DNA from: Oscillospiraceae bacterium
GTDB taxonomy: Bacteria > Bacillota > Clostridia > Oscillospirales > Acutalibacteraceae
Assembly: GCA_015066085.1 (NCBI GenBank)
Contig: SVPA01000015.1
Location: forward strand, 1-35,206
DNA length: 35,206 nucleotides
Direction of reading: 5' to 3'
Shown: piece by piece, positions 1 through 8,220 of the stretch
How positions within the stretch are numbered: the first letter of the stretch is position 1
How the letters are laid out: each line of letters begins with the position of its first letter
The notes under the pieces: generated by a model
What the model was told of the DNA's origin: nothing
The model's input: the letters and a program-made list of their open reading frames with translations, nothing else
The model's database searches: none
Position numbers and translations under genes: made by a program

Positions 1-29
1 TATGATATATCTTACTAGGTCTTATACTT

Positions 30-563
30 TTGTTAAAAAGAACCGCATACTACGGGCTGATAAAAGTTGAAAACGCAAAAAAATTCCTGTATTTCATACC
101 GCTGCTTCTCGTGATATCGGTCAATTTGTGGAACGGAATTAACATAAACAACACGGCGGGTGAAATTGTTTTTCACATATTAACCATGATAAACATCGGT
201 TTTATTGAAGAAATAATCTTCAGAGGGTTTTTATTTAAGATGATGGCGAAAAGCAATCTTAAACTTGCTATATTTATAAGTGCGATTACCTTTGGAGCGG
301 GACACATTATCAATTTGTTTAACGGGGCAGACTTGGTTTCTACGGTGTTGCAGATATGTTATGCAACAGCGATAGGCTACCTGTTTGTAATAATTTTCCT
401 AAAAAGCAAATCGCTTGTTCCGTGCATTATAACACATTGTTTAGTGAATTCGCTTTCGATATTTAATGTTGAAAACACGCTGTCACGCTATATAGCACCG
501 GTCTTTTTGATAATCGTTCCTTTTGCTTATGCGATTTATATAAACAACAAGATTACAGAATGA
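30..563 (+). CDS. CPBP-family intramembrane protease, N-terminus incomplete
   Basis: Membrane protein of the CPBP (CAAX protease/bacteriocin-processing) family. The family signatures are visible: EEIIFRG (motif 1, catalytic Glu-Glu and Arg), AGHIINLF (motif 2 His) and ITHCLVNS (motif 3 His and Asn), set among several hydrophobic segments. Known members are intramembrane glutamic proteases involved in bacteriocin self-immunity or peptide processing; the substrate here is unknown. The reading frame stays open and hydrophobic back to a TGA at bases 3-5, so the TTG at 30 lies inside a likely transmembrane helix and has no visible SD. At 177 residues it is shorter than many members (200-300). Either the gene was truncated at its 5' end by a frameshift or stop, or the start is not resolvable at this window edge. 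Codon use is more AT-rich than in the BMC genes. Family confident, completeness doubtful. Confidence 0.72.
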   Translation: MLKRTAYYGLIKVENAKKFLYFIPLLLVISVNLWNGININNTAGEIVFHILTMINIGFIEEIIFRGFLFKMMAKSNLKLAIFISAITFGAGHIINLFNGADLVSTVLQICYATAIGYLFVIIFLKSKSLVPCIITHCLVNSLSIFNVENTLSRYIAPVFLIIVPFAYAIYINNKITE

Positions 564-568
564 GTTTT

Positions 569-878
569 AAAACCTCTCTGCTGTTTCGCTCACGCCCCGT
601 AGGGCAGTATTTCCTTAAAAATGTGAAATTTAGGCACAATAATGCGTTAAAACCCGCCAATACGCGTCAGCGTTATTGGCGGGTTTTGCCTTTTCTTGCA
701 CTCTAAATTTTCATTTTAAGGTGCTTCGCAGTTTCGTAGAATAATAAAATTTTCTGTATTTAAGCCACAAAACGCAGAAAGGCTGTCTCCTTTCGAGGTT
801 TTTGGCAACAATGTGGGAAATTTTATTCGAGAAACAAATACTGCCCTACGAGGCGTGAGCGTTTTCAGCAGAGGTTTT
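569..878. repeat. 310-bp nested fold-back (MITE-like or structured) element
   Basis: Noncoding interval with imperfect terminal inverted repeats: 569-612 against 836-878, sharing the core GTAGGGCAGTATTT and the outer AAAACCTCT. Inside lie a second pair of arms (613-637 with 698-721), a central hairpin with a 14-bp perfect stem (649-662 with 674-687, AAAACCCGCCAATA), and a further multi-part stem-loop (743-754 with 817-827; 764-773 with 798-806; 777-782 with 789-794). Folded, it forms a closed stem with two side arms. No open frame of note and no obvious target-site duplication. It could be a non-autonomous mobile element or a structured RNA. It fills the whole gap between the CPBP gene and the AraC regulator, and the central hairpin could end transcription. 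Confidence 0.7.
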
Positions 879-923
879 GAACCAAAATTATATAAAATTT
901 TAAAATAATAATATTTTATATAA

Positions 924-1697
924 TTATAAAAGATAATCGGGCAAATCTCTTTTTTGTTGAGGGGGTTGTTTTTTGGGAGTTGCTACGGGGCGGCGTTTGA
1001 CTAGTTTACCCGCAAAGTCTTTGGGAGAAACGCCTGTTATACGCTTAAAAGCGGCCGAGAAATATGCCTGGTTAGCAAAACCCGTTTTCTCTGCAGTCCG
1101 TGTTACCGACTCTCCGCTTAGCAAAAGTTCTTTTGCCTTACATATTTTAAGAAGATTAAAATAATCGTGGGCGCCGATTCCTGCATAGTTTGAGAAGATA
1201 CGCTTTATGTGGGAAAGGCTTATTCCAAGAGTATCTGCCAAATCATCAACCGAAATGCGAGAGTCGATATTATCGGTCAGAACCTCAACCGCCCGTTTAA
1301 AAAGGGAAGCGTCTCGGTTGTAATCTTGAGGGTGGTTGTTCGGCTCTCCCGAGTAACACAGAAGAAGTTCAAGCAAGGGATAAAGGGCAGAACCGCTCTC
1401 ACTCTTAATTGCCTCAATTATAGGAAGGGTTTGAGGAAAAGCGGAAAAGATACCAACCTCCAAAGACTGCTCGGTGTCAAAAGAAAAGCCTAAAACCTTT
1501 GAGCCAAAGAAACAAATCTCTCTTTTATCGGCAATTAAAATATCCCCCGGGCAGAGAGTATATACCTCTTTGCCCAAAGTTGCCACAGCATTGCCTTGCG
1601 GGGCAATAAAAACCGAATAGTTGTCTAAACAAAGGGTTTTGCCTGTATCAAGTTTAGTTATATTGTTTATTTTTACACAAGAAGAAATAAAACTCAT
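924..1697 (-). CDS. AraC-family transcriptional regulator
   Basis: 257-residue one-component regulator. The N-terminal half (about residues 15-90) looks like a cupin-type ligand-binding barrel (FIAPQGNAVATLG, LCPGDILIADKRE). The C-terminal part (about 135-235) holds the two helix-turn-helix motifs of the AraC family: ISVDDLADTLGISLSHIKRIF, and a second one ending in GFANQAYFSAAFKRITGVSP, the typical signature. A basic, Pro/Gln-rich tail follows. It is transcribed divergently from the SGNH hydrolase and TIM-barrel pair with about 110 bp between them, so control of that pair (and of itself) is the simplest guess. The effector is not readable from the sequence. A role in controlling the nearby BMC locus is possible but has no direct support. 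Confidence 0.9.
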   Translation of the reverse strand: MSFISSCVKINNITKLDTGKTLCLDNYSVFIAPQGNAVATLGKEVYTLCPGDILIADKREICFFGSKVLGFSFDTEQSLEVGIFSAFPQTLPIIEAIKSESGSALYPLLELLLCYSGEPNNHPQDYNRDASLFKRAVEVLTDNIDSRISVDDLADTLGISLSHIKRIFSNYAGIGAHDYFNLLKICKAKELLLSGESVTRTAEKTGFANQAYFSAAFKRITGVSPKDFAGKLVKRRPVATPKKQPPQQKRDLPDYLL

Positions 1698-1733
1698 AAA
1701 AACTCCAAAAATATATAAAAATGGCTCAACTAT

Positions 1734-1762
1734 AGTATAATATATTTAATTTTAAAAGTCAA
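1734..1762 (-). promoter_or_regulatory. Sigma-A promoter of the AraC regulator
   Basis: On the minus strand, TTGACT (1757-1762) and TATACT (1734-1739) are separated by exactly 17 bp, directly upstream of the AraC gene. Confidence 0.7.
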
Positions 1763-1791
1763 GATGACTTTATTTAAAACCATTAAATAAC

Positions 1792-1820
1792 TTGTCTTTT
1801 AACTTCTTTTATGATACGAT
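1792..1820 (+). promoter_or_regulatory. Promoter of the SGNH hydrolase operon
   Basis: TTGTCT (1792-1797), a 17-bp spacer and TACGAT (1815-1820). The predicted transcript start near 1827 lies after the ATG at 1811, which supports the SD-preceded ATG at 1850 (AGGAGGCGG upstream) as the true start of the next gene. Confidence 0.6.
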
Positions 1821-1849
1821 ATACCTATAAAAAAGCAGGAGGCGGTTTT

Positions 1850-2599
1850 ATGACTCAAGAGAAGCCTTTGGAAAAATTAGTAGAAGGATACAGCAATACG
1901 GCTATTTTCAGAAGAATTGCTTTTATTGGCGACAGTCTTTCTTCGGGCGAGTTTGTAACGGTTGACGAAAACGGTACCCGAAGATACCACGACCTTTATG
2001 AGTATTCTTGGGGACAGTATATAGCAAGAAAAAACGGACTTTTTGCATATAATTTTTCCCGCGGGGGAATGACTGCAAAATGGTATCTCGATTCCTTTGC
2101 CGAAGAGAAAGGTTTTTGGAATAAGGATAAGGCTTGTCAGGCTTATGTTATTGCTCTTGGAGTAAACGACCTTTTCAACCAAGGTTTTAAGGTCGGTACT
2201 GCCGAAGATATCACCAAAACCGAATTTGAGAAAGACCGCACTTATATCAGTTACTACGCAGAAATTGTCAGACGATATAAGGAAATAAGCCCCGACGCCA
2301 AGTTCTTCTTTGTTACCCTTCCAAACGACGGACGAAACAAAGAGATTACTGAAAATATGGTCAGAGCAATGTATGACCTTGCGGAACACTTTGAAAATTC
2401 TTATGTAATCGACCTCTACAAATACGGCGAGGAGTATGACGACGAATTCAGAAAAAAATATTATCTTCACGGACATATGAATCCAATGGGTTATATTTAT
2501 ACCGCAAAGATAATTGATTCGTATATAGACTATATTATTCGCACAAACCCGTCTGACTTTGAGTATGCAGGTCTGATTGGTACAGGAATAAGGTATTAA
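1850..2599 (+). CDS. SGNH/GDSL-family hydrolase
   Basis: 249-residue cytosolic-looking protein of the SGNH hydrolase superfamily (esterases, lipases, carbohydrate acetyl-esterases). Visible blocks: FIGDSLSSGEF (block I, nucleophile Ser), NFSRGGMTA (block II Gly), ALGVNDLF (block III, GxND) and HGHMNPMGY near the C-terminus (block V His). There is no signal peptide, so an intracellular substrate is likely. The start is the ATG at 1850, which follows a strong SD and lies after the predicted transcript start. The next gene starts 4 bp after its stop, so the two form an operon. Deacetylation of a sugar or sugar derivative is an inference from the pairing with a sugar-isomerase-like protein. Family confident, substrate unknown. 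Confidence 0.85.
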   Translation: MTQEKPLEKLVEGYSNTAIFRRIAFIGDSLSSGEFVTVDENGTRRYHDLYEYSWGQYIARKNGLFAYNFSRGGMTAKWYLDSFAEEKGFWNKDKACQAYVIALGVNDLFNQGFKVGTAEDITKTEFEKDRTYISYYAEIVRRYKEISPDAKFFFVTLPNDGRNKEITENMVRAMYDLAEHFENSYVIDLYKYGEEYDDEFRKKYYLHGHMNPMGYIYTAKIIDSYIDYIIRTNPSDFEYAGLIGTGIRY

Positions 2600-2603
2600 A
2601 GTT

Positions 2604-3467
2604 ATGAAAATTTCAACAGAAATTGGTTCAATCGCCAAAAAGGTCGGGTTAAATAAGGCGGTTGAACTTTGCGGAAAAGCGGGTTTTGATGCTTGGGATT
2701 TTTCGATGTTCGAAATGTGTAGGCTTGACAGAATAACAAAAAAGCCGCTCCCCGTTCAAAACGAACTTAACGGACCCCACTATGTAAAGGTCGCAAAAGA
2801 ACTTAAAAGGATTGGCGAGAGTTACGGAATGGTTTGCAATCAGTCCCACGCTCCCTTTCCGACCAACTCGCCGGATGTGCGCTCCTTTCTTAAAAGGTCA
2901 ATAGAATGCACAGCGATTGCCGGGGGAGAAATCTGCATAATTCACCCCGACAATTATAAAACGGCCGAAGAAAACGCCCCGATGTTTTTAGAACTTTTGC
3001 CCTTTGCAAAGCAGTACGGAGTAAAGATTGCAACCGAAAATATGTGGCTTTGGGATAAAGAAAAAAACGAGTCCGCTTTTGCTGCCTGTGCTACTGCTAA
3101 AGACTTTGTAAAGCACCTTGACGCCGTAAATGACGAAGATTTTGTCGCTTGCCTTGACATTGGACACGCAGAAATGCGCGGTTCGGGAGATGGGGCGGTT
3201 AAAATGATTAGAGCGCTGGGCAGTCGCCTTAAAGCCCTCCACATTCACGATAACGACAGATGGCACGACAGTCATCAGATTCCTTTTTCAATGGAGATTG
3301 ATTTTGTGTCGGTTTTAAAGGCGTTAAAAGAGGTTGACTATAAAGGGTATTTTACCCTGGAGGCCGACACCTATCTTAACGAATATACCCCCGACAATGT
3401 TCTGTCCGGTGTAATTAAACTTAAAGAGAGCGCAAAAAGACTTTCTGATATGTTTAATGAACTATAA
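2604..3467 (+). CDS. Sugar phosphate isomerase/epimerase-like TIM barrel
   Basis: 287-residue protein of the xylose isomerase-like TIM-barrel superfamily (AP endonuclease 2 fold). Metal-ligand-like motifs are spaced along the barrel: NQSHAPFPT, CIIHPDNY, KIATENMW (metal Glu), ACLDIGHAEMRG (Asp and His), ALHIHDND and YFTLEADTY (final Glu). Members isomerise or epimerise sugars, inositol derivatives or hydroxypyruvate. The exact reaction cannot be assigned here. It is translated from the same mRNA as the SGNH hydrolase 4 bp upstream and lies opposite the AraC gene, which suggests a small sugar-use operon. It ends tail-to-tail with the BMC operon. Confidence 0.85.
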   Translation: MKISTEIGSIAKKVGLNKAVELCGKAGFDAWDFSMFEMCRLDRITKKPLPVQNELNGPHYVKVAKELKRIGESYGMVCNQSHAPFPTNSPDVRSFLKRSIECTAIAGGEICIIHPDNYKTAEENAPMFLELLPFAKQYGVKIATENMWLWDKEKNESAFAACATAKDFVKHLDAVNDEDFVACLDIGHAEMRGSGDGAVKMIRALGSRLKALHIHDNDRWHDSHQIPFSMEIDFVSVLKALKEVDYKGYFTLEADTYLNEYTPDNVLSGVIKLKESAKRLSDMFNEL

Positions 3468-3528
3468 TTAGCAAAAAACAAATAAAAACATTAAAAACAT
3501 ATAAAAATGGCTCAAGAAAAGCAAAAAG

Positions 3529-3557
3529 AAAACTCAAGTTCGAAGAACTTGAGTTTT
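3529..3557. terminator. Bidirectional terminator between isomerase gene and pduL
   Basis: Perfect 12-bp stem AAAACTCAAGTT / AACTTGAGTTTT with a 5-nt loop (541-545). It is flanked by A-rich sequence on the left and a T-rich run on the right, so it can serve both the plus-strand gene ending at 3467 and the BMC operon ending at 3565. Confidence 0.85.
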
Positions 3558-3564
3558 TGTTTTT

Positions 3565-4209
3565 TTATTTAATTATTTTAACCTTTGCACCGCCCGCTAT
3601 TCCTGCGGCGTTGGCGTCGTCGGTATCAATGTGCATTTCCAGGCGGAAAGCCTTATTGACTCTGACCTGAACGTCATAAAAGGTTGTACGGCGTTCGCCG
3701 TTGGCTTCAACCGTTACATAATCGCCGTCCTTAAGTCCGAAAGCCTTGCCCTCTTCCTCGCTCATATGTATATGGCGGTTAGCAATTATACAACCTTCTT
3801 TAAGGGTTACAACCCCTTTTGGTCCGACAATTGTAATTGGAGCAGAACCTTTAATATCGCCCGATTCTCTGACGGGGGGTTTAACCTTAAGGGTAAAAGA
3901 GTCGGTACGGGAGATTTCAACCTGTGACGCTGAGCGAACGGGACCGAGAACTCTAACCCCCTCGATTGAACGAAGGGAGGGACCGATAATGGTCAGTTGT
4001 TCTTTACAGGCGTACTGACCGGGCTGTGAAAGGTCTTTAAAGGGGGTAAGTTCATATCCCTTTCCGAAAAGAATTTCAACATGCTCGGCAGAAAGGTGTA
4101 TATGTCGGTTAGAAATGCCGACAGGAACGGTGTCGGCCTCGGCAGAAGCACCGCACTGAGCCATAACTCTGTTAACAATTTCAGCAACAAGAGCCGAATC
4201 GTATGCCAT
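3565..4209 (-). CDS. pduL: PduL-type phosphate propanoyltransferase (phosphotransacylase)
   Basis: 214 residues, the usual size. PduL converts propionyl-CoA plus phosphate to propionyl-phosphate and CoA, recycling CoA inside the microcompartment. The duplicated PduL domain is clear: VGISNRHIHLSAEH in the first half and IANRHIHMSEEEG in the second, with the His residues that bind the two zinc ions. Residues about 3-20 (YDSALVAEIVNRVMAQCG) form an amphipathic helix separated by a short linker from the domain, matching an encapsulation peptide. The ATG has an AAAGGAG SD. It is the last gene of the BMC operon, 17 bp after the aldehyde dehydrogenase, and is followed by a strong hairpin. Very sure of identity. 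Confidence 0.95.
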   Translation of the reverse strand: MAYDSALVAEIVNRVMAQCGASAEADTVPVGISNRHIHLSAEHVEILFGKGYELTPFKDLSQPGQYACKEQLTIIGPSLRSIEGVRVLGPVRSASQVEISRTDSFTLKVKPPVRESGDIKGSAPITIVGPKGVVTLKEGCIIANRHIHMSEEEGKAFGLKDGDYVTVEANGERRTTFYDVQVRVNKAFRLEMHIDTDDANAAGIAGGAKVKIIK

Positions 4210-4226
4210 TTATATACACTCCTTTA

Positions 4227-5669
4227 CTAAATGATACGGAAACTGTCGGCCATAACACAGCGGCGCTGACGGGTGAAACTTCTTGCAGAAGTGATACCTT
4301 CTCCCGTAGGACCTGCAATGGTAAAGGTGGTATGACCCTCTCCGCCAAAGCCGATTCCCGCATAGGACGGGGCGTTTTTAACAAAAATAGTAGTTTCAAC
4401 CGCACGGGCAAATCTTGAAAGATTGTCAATGTTTTTAGAGTGCATGTGTGCGGTGTGGCGGTTGCCGTGTTCTGCCTTTACGGCAAGGTCAATCGCCTGG
4501 TCAATGTTGTCAACCCTTACGATAGGAAGAATCGGCATCATGAGTTCTTCTTGAACAAAGAGGTGGTCAAAAGAGGTTTCGCAGATTATACAGCGGATAT
4601 CTTTGCATACATTTATGCCGATTTTAGAGAGAAGCACAGAGGCGTCTCTTCCGACACACTCACGGTTAACGATTTTACGGGTTTTTCCGCTTTTGTCCTT
4701 GACATCAACTAAAACAATCGAAGCAAGGCGGTCTGCCTGAGCCGAGTCAATAAGATATGCACCGTTTTTAATCATAGAGTTAATAAGTTCGTCGGCAATA
4801 TTCTTAAAAGCGAAAACTTCCTTTTCGGCAATACAGGGGAGGTTATTGTCAAAGGTGCAACCGTCGATAATATCTTTACCTGCTTTTGCAATGTCAGCGG
4901 TGTCGTCAACGATAACGGGGGGATTACCCGCTCCCGCACCGATAGCCTTTTTACCCGAAGAAAGAACAGCCCTTACAACCCCGGGACCGCCGGTGCAAAC
5001 GAGAAGTCGAACAAGGGGATGCGACTGCATAACAGAAGCCGACTCCATGGTGGGTTTAACCATTGAACAAACAAGAATTTCGGGACCGCCGGCCGCTTTA
5101 GAGGCTCGGTTTACAAGGTCTACCGCATAATTGGAAGTAGAAATAGCGTTAGGATGGGGATTGAAAACAACTCCGTTTCCTGCGGCAATCATACCGATAC
5201 TGTTACAGATAACCGTTTCGCTCGGGTTGGTACTCGGGGTAATTGAACCGACAACTCCGAAAGGAGCCATCTCAATAAGGGTAAGACCGTTATCGCCTGT
5301 TTTAGCGTTGGAAACGATGTCTTCGGTACCGGGGGTCTTGTCGGCAACCAGAATATGTTTAGCGGTTTTGTGGTCAACTCTGCCCATGCCGGTCTCGGCA
5401 ACACCGAGTCTTGCCATAACGGGAGCCTCGGCTTTTGTTAAACGGCGGATTTCGGTTATAATTGCCTCTCTTTGTTCAACCGTCATCGAGCGTACTGCGC
5501 GGTAGCCGTCACTAGCGGCGGCAATAGCCTCGTTCATATCCGAGTAAACACCGACAAATTTTCTAGAGCCATAGTGAGTACTATCCCAGTCGGTAGAGGT
5601 GCTCGTCTGCATTTTATTTAAAACTTGACTGACAACTTCGCGAATTTCAGCCTCAGAAATATTTGCCAT
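4227..5669 (-). CDS. CoA-acylating aldehyde dehydrogenase (PduP/EutE type)
   Basis: 480-residue enzyme that oxidises propionaldehyde with NAD+ and CoA to propionyl-CoA. Family features: GSITPSTNPSETV (nucleotide-binding region), AIGAGAGNPPVIVD, and CTFDNNLPCIAEKE, where Cys279 is the expected catalytic nucleophile. The first 20 residues (NISEAEIREVVSQVLNKM) followed by a Ser/Thr linker look like a typical N-terminal encapsulation peptide. The C-terminal GEGITSARSFTRQRRC is characteristic of the PduP/EutE family. It lies 5 bp downstream of ackA and 17 bp upstream of pduL, a natural order for aldehyde to acyl-CoA to acyl-phosphate. Chain length preference cannot be proved from sequence; propionaldehyde follows from the operon. 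Confidence 0.95.
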   Translation of the reverse strand: MANISEAEIREVVSQVLNKMQTSTSTDWDSTHYGSRKFVGVYSDMNEAIAAASDGYRAVRSMTVEQREAIITEIRRLTKAEAPVMARLGVAETGMGRVDHKTAKHILVADKTPGTEDIVSNAKTGDNGLTLIEMAPFGVVGSITPSTNPSETVICNSIGMIAAGNGVVFNPHPNAISTSNYAVDLVNRASKAAGGPEILVCSMVKPTMESASVMQSHPLVRLLVCTGGPGVVRAVLSSGKKAIGAGAGNPPVIVDDTADIAKAGKDIIDGCTFDNNLPCIAEKEVFAFKNIADELINSMIKNGAYLIDSAQADRLASIVLVDVKDKSGKTRKIVNRECVGRDASVLLSKIGINVCKDIRCIICETSFDHLFVQEELMMPILPIVRVDNIDQAIDLAVKAEHGNRHTAHMHSKNIDNLSRFARAVETTIFVKNAPSYAGIGFGGEGHTTFTIAGPTGEGITSARSFTRQRRCVMADSFRII

Positions 5670-5674
5670 AGTTT

Positions 5675-6874
5675 TTACTCCTTACAAAAGTTTAAAGTGT
5701 CAAGCGCAATCATATATTCTTCGTTGGTAGGAATAACAAGAGTTTTAACCCTCGCACTATCACTCGAAATATCTGCCTGGCTTCCTCTTGGCATTGTAGC
5801 GTTTTTTTCGCTGTCAATAGCAATACCGAAGAAATCAAGGTCCTCACAAACCATACTGCGAAGCATTGCGGAGTTTTCGCCGATACCTGCGGTGAAAACA
5901 AGAGCGTCAATGCCGTTTAATTCGGCAACATAACTGCCGATATATTTCTTTATGCTGTTAGCAAGCATTTTAACCGCCAGGTTGGCTCTGTAATCGCCCT
6001 TTTTGGCAGCATCTTCGACATATCTTGAGTCGCTTGAAATTCCGCTAACGCCAAGAAGACCGGATTTGCGGTTGATTAAATCTTCAACCTCGTTTGCAGA
6101 AAGATTTTTAGCCTTCATAATATAGGGAATTACCGAGGGGTCGATAGAACCGCTTCGAGTTCCCATTGGAATTCCTTCTTGTGGGGTAAAGCCCATAGAG
6201 GTGTCTATTGCAACGCCCTTGTCAACGGCGGTAATGGACGAGCCGTTTCCTAAATGACAGGTAATTATTTTAAGGTCCTTAATATCTTTGCCGAGCATCT
6301 CGGCTGCTTTCGCCGAAACATATCTGTGAGAGGTTCCGTGGAAACCGTAACGGCGGATTTTGTTTTCGGTGTAAAGTTCATAAGGAAGAGGATAAATTGT
6401 TCTGAAATCCTCAATATCCGAATAAAAAGAAGTATCAAAAACGCCAACCTGAGGGGTGTTGTTCATAAGGCGTTTACAAGCCTTAATTCCCTTAATAGCG
6501 GGTGGGCCGTGAAGCGGATTGATTGGAACAATCGTTTCAAGGTAGGCAATTGCCTCGTCGTCAATCAGGGAAGAACGGCTGTATTTTTCTCCTCCGTGGG
6601 CAATTCTGTGACCAACGGCGCTTATTTCGCTAATAGAGGAAACAACGCCGTATTCTTTACTTACAAGAAGTTCAAGAACTAAAGCCAGAGCCTCGTCGTG
6701 AGTCGGAAGAGCAACCTCTTTTTCAAAAGTGTCCTTTCCCGGACGCTTATGGGTAATAGCCCCGTCAATACCAATTCTTTCGCAAAGCCCTTTTGCAAGA
6801 ACCTCGCCGTTATTCATATCAAAGAGTTGATATTTTAAAGAAGAACTACCAGCATTGATTACAAGAATTTTCAT
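5675..6874 (-). CDS. ackA: Acetate/propionate kinase
   Basis: 399 residues, full length. It transfers phosphate from acetyl- or propionyl-phosphate to ADP, giving ATP and the free acid. Signatures: VINAGSSSLKYQLFD at the N-terminus, GFHGTSHRYVS, CHLGNGSSITAV, DTSMGFTPQEG, and VFTAGIGENSA near the C-terminus. There is no N-terminal targeting helix, so it probably works in the cytosol on acyl-phosphate leaving the shell, as PduW does in other BMC systems. Placed between the DeoR regulator (11 bp upstream) and the aldehyde dehydrogenase (5 bp downstream), with no promoter evident. Whether it is also the housekeeping acetate kinase is not decidable from this window. Confidence 0.96.
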   Translation of the reverse strand: MKILVINAGSSSLKYQLFDMNNGEVLAKGLCERIGIDGAITHKRPGKDTFEKEVALPTHDEALALVLELLVSKEYGVVSSISEISAVGHRIAHGGEKYSRSSLIDDEAIAYLETIVPINPLHGPPAIKGIKACKRLMNNTPQVGVFDTSFYSDIEDFRTIYPLPYELYTENKIRRYGFHGTSHRYVSAKAAEMLGKDIKDLKIITCHLGNGSSITAVDKGVAIDTSMGFTPQEGIPMGTRSGSIDPSVIPYIMKAKNLSANEVEDLINRKSGLLGVSGISSDSRYVEDAAKKGDYRANLAVKMLANSIKKYIGSYVAELNGIDALVFTAGIGENSAMLRSMVCEDLDFFGIAIDSEKNATMPRGSQADISSDSARVKTLVIPTNEEYMIALDTLNFCKE

Positions 6875-6885
6875 ATTTTTCGCCT

Positions 6886-7644
6886 CTAAAAAATAAGTTC
6901 TACATTTTTTTGCTTTAAATGTTCAACCCAACGGTCGTCAGGTCGGGCGTTGGTAACTACGGTATCAATTTCGCTTATGTCGCAAACACGGACGAAGGAG
7001 GTTTTGTCAAACTTGCTATCGTCTACCGCAAGAACCTTTCGGTCGGCGGCGGCAAAAATAGCCTGTTTAATCTGGGATTCTTTTTCGTTTGAATCGGTAA
7101 TTCCCATCCTTAAGTCCAAACCTTTGCAAGAGCAAACCGCAATATCAACGTGGAAGCCCCTTATCATTCGCTCTGCTGAAGAGCCAACCAAAGACAGACC
7201 GCCTTTTTTAAGGGCGCCTCCGGTTGAAAGAATGTTCCAGTCTTTTTTGTCCGCCATTTCAAGCAGAATTTCAACCGAGTTGGTAATAAGAGTAATGTTT
7301 TTACGGTCTTTAATGCATTTGGTTACATAAATTGCCGTAGAACTTGCGTCAAGCATAATATAGTCGCCGTCGTGAATAAGTTCTGCAATCTTTTCGGCAA
7401 CAAGTTGCTTTTCTGCAACATTGGTTCTTTTACGAACATTAAAAGGCAGGTCGGTATTAAGTTTTTCGTTAGCCACAGCGCCGCCGTAGGTCTTTTTTGC
7501 AAGTCCGTCATTGTCGAGTTTCTCAAGGTCGCGGCGTATAGTTTCTTCGGTAACGTCGAATTCGCGGCTCAGGTCTGCAACAATAACCTTTCCTTCAGCA
7601 GAAAGTTTTGCAAGTATCGCGTTACGTCGTTCAATAGCGAGCAT
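6886..7644 (-). CDS. DeoR-family transcriptional regulator
   Basis: 252 residues. The N-terminal winged HTH (about 1-57) has the DeoR signature VADLSREFDVTEETIRRDLE followed by KTYGGAV. The C-terminal DeoRC sugar-phosphate-binding domain (about 75-235) includes ITNSVEIL, STGGALKKGGLSLVG and AVDDSKFD. DeoR members usually repress sugar operons and are released by a phosphorylated sugar. Being inside the operon, it is likely an autoregulator of the BMC locus, with fuculose-1-P, rhamnulose-1-P or DHAP as possible effectors (inference). The palindrome overlapping the -35 element of the main BMC promoter (18030-18042) is a candidate operator. Related GRM loci in other Clostridia also carry a DeoR gene. 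Confidence 0.93.
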   Translation of the reverse strand: MLAIERRNAILAKLSAEGKVIVADLSREFDVTEETIRRDLEKLDNDGLAKKTYGGAVANEKLNTDLPFNVRKRTNVAEKQLVAEKIAELIHDGDYIMLDASSTAIYVTKCIKDRKNITLITNSVEILLEMADKKDWNILSTGGALKKGGLSLVGSSAERMIRGFHVDIAVCSCKGLDLRMGITDSNEKESQIKQAIFAAADRKVLAVDDSKFDKTSFVRVCDISEIDTVVTNARPDDRWVEHLKQKNVELIF

Positions 7645-7659
7645 ACATACCCTTTCCTT

Positions 7660-8208
7660 TTATAAGATTTTCTGCCAGAATTTTTTGTCGGGGCGGGGGA
7701 TTACGGCGCTGTCAAGGAACATACCGTATTCGCCTGCGCCCTGTTTTGCGTGTTCAATAGCGGCCTCAACCGCAGCAACCTCGCCGGTTAAAAGAAGATA
7801 GGATTTTCCGCACATTCCTCTTGCAAGGCGAAGTTCAATAAGGTCGACAAGCGCCGTTTTAGCCGCAGTATCTGCCGCAACAACGGCAGCCGCCGCCGAA
7901 AAGGTTTCAAGAACCCCTAAAGCATTTGGAGAATCAATTTCCGCCGAACCGAAAAGGGCGGAGAAAATAGAATCGTGGGGGTTACCAAGAACAAAGCGGT
8001 CTATAAGTTGTTCGGCTTCTTGCTGTGCCGCGGCTTCAACCGCAGCCTTAACTGCGCTTAAATCTCCGCTTATAAGAGCAAGAAATTTACCGGGACAAAC
8101 GGTGTCGGCTTGAAGCAGTTCAACCTCTGCGGTTTTTACCATACAGTCAGCCGCTCTCATACCGGATGAAACGGTTTTAAATTCTACCATACCAATGGCT
8201 TTTTTCAT
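7660..8208 (-). CDS. PduT-like tandem BMC-domain shell protein (BMC-T) with Fe-S cysteine
   Basis: 182 residues with two BMC domains (about 4-85 and 97-178), starting AIGMVEF and ALGVLETF, and ending in SAVIPRPDKKFW. Such proteins form pseudo-hexameric trimers. Cys38, in VCPGKF, falls at the position that in some PduT proteins coordinates a [4Fe-4S] cluster at the trimer pore, so this subunit may pass electrons through the shell. A second pore-loop Cys lies in MCGKSY of the C-terminal domain. It sits next to the PduS-like flavoprotein, which is its known functional partner in Pdu systems. The start has no alternative of note. Family very sure; cluster binding inferred from residue position. 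Confidence 0.93.
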   Translation of the reverse strand: MKKAIGMVEFKTVSSGMRAADCMVKTAEVELLQADTVCPGKFLALISGDLSAVKAAVEAAAQQEAEQLIDRFVLGNPHDSIFSALFGSAEIDSPNALGVLETFSAAAAVVAADTAAKTALVDLIELRLARGMCGKSYLLLTGEVAAVEAAIEHAKQGAGEYGMFLDSAVIPRPDKKFWQKIL

Positions 8209-8220
8209 TACTTATCCATC

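Noticed and set aside
1877-2638. 253-residue open frame antisense to the SGNH hydrolase
   Set aside because: It mirrors the hydrolase codons and resembles no family; the plus-strand gene has clear SGNH motifs and an SD.
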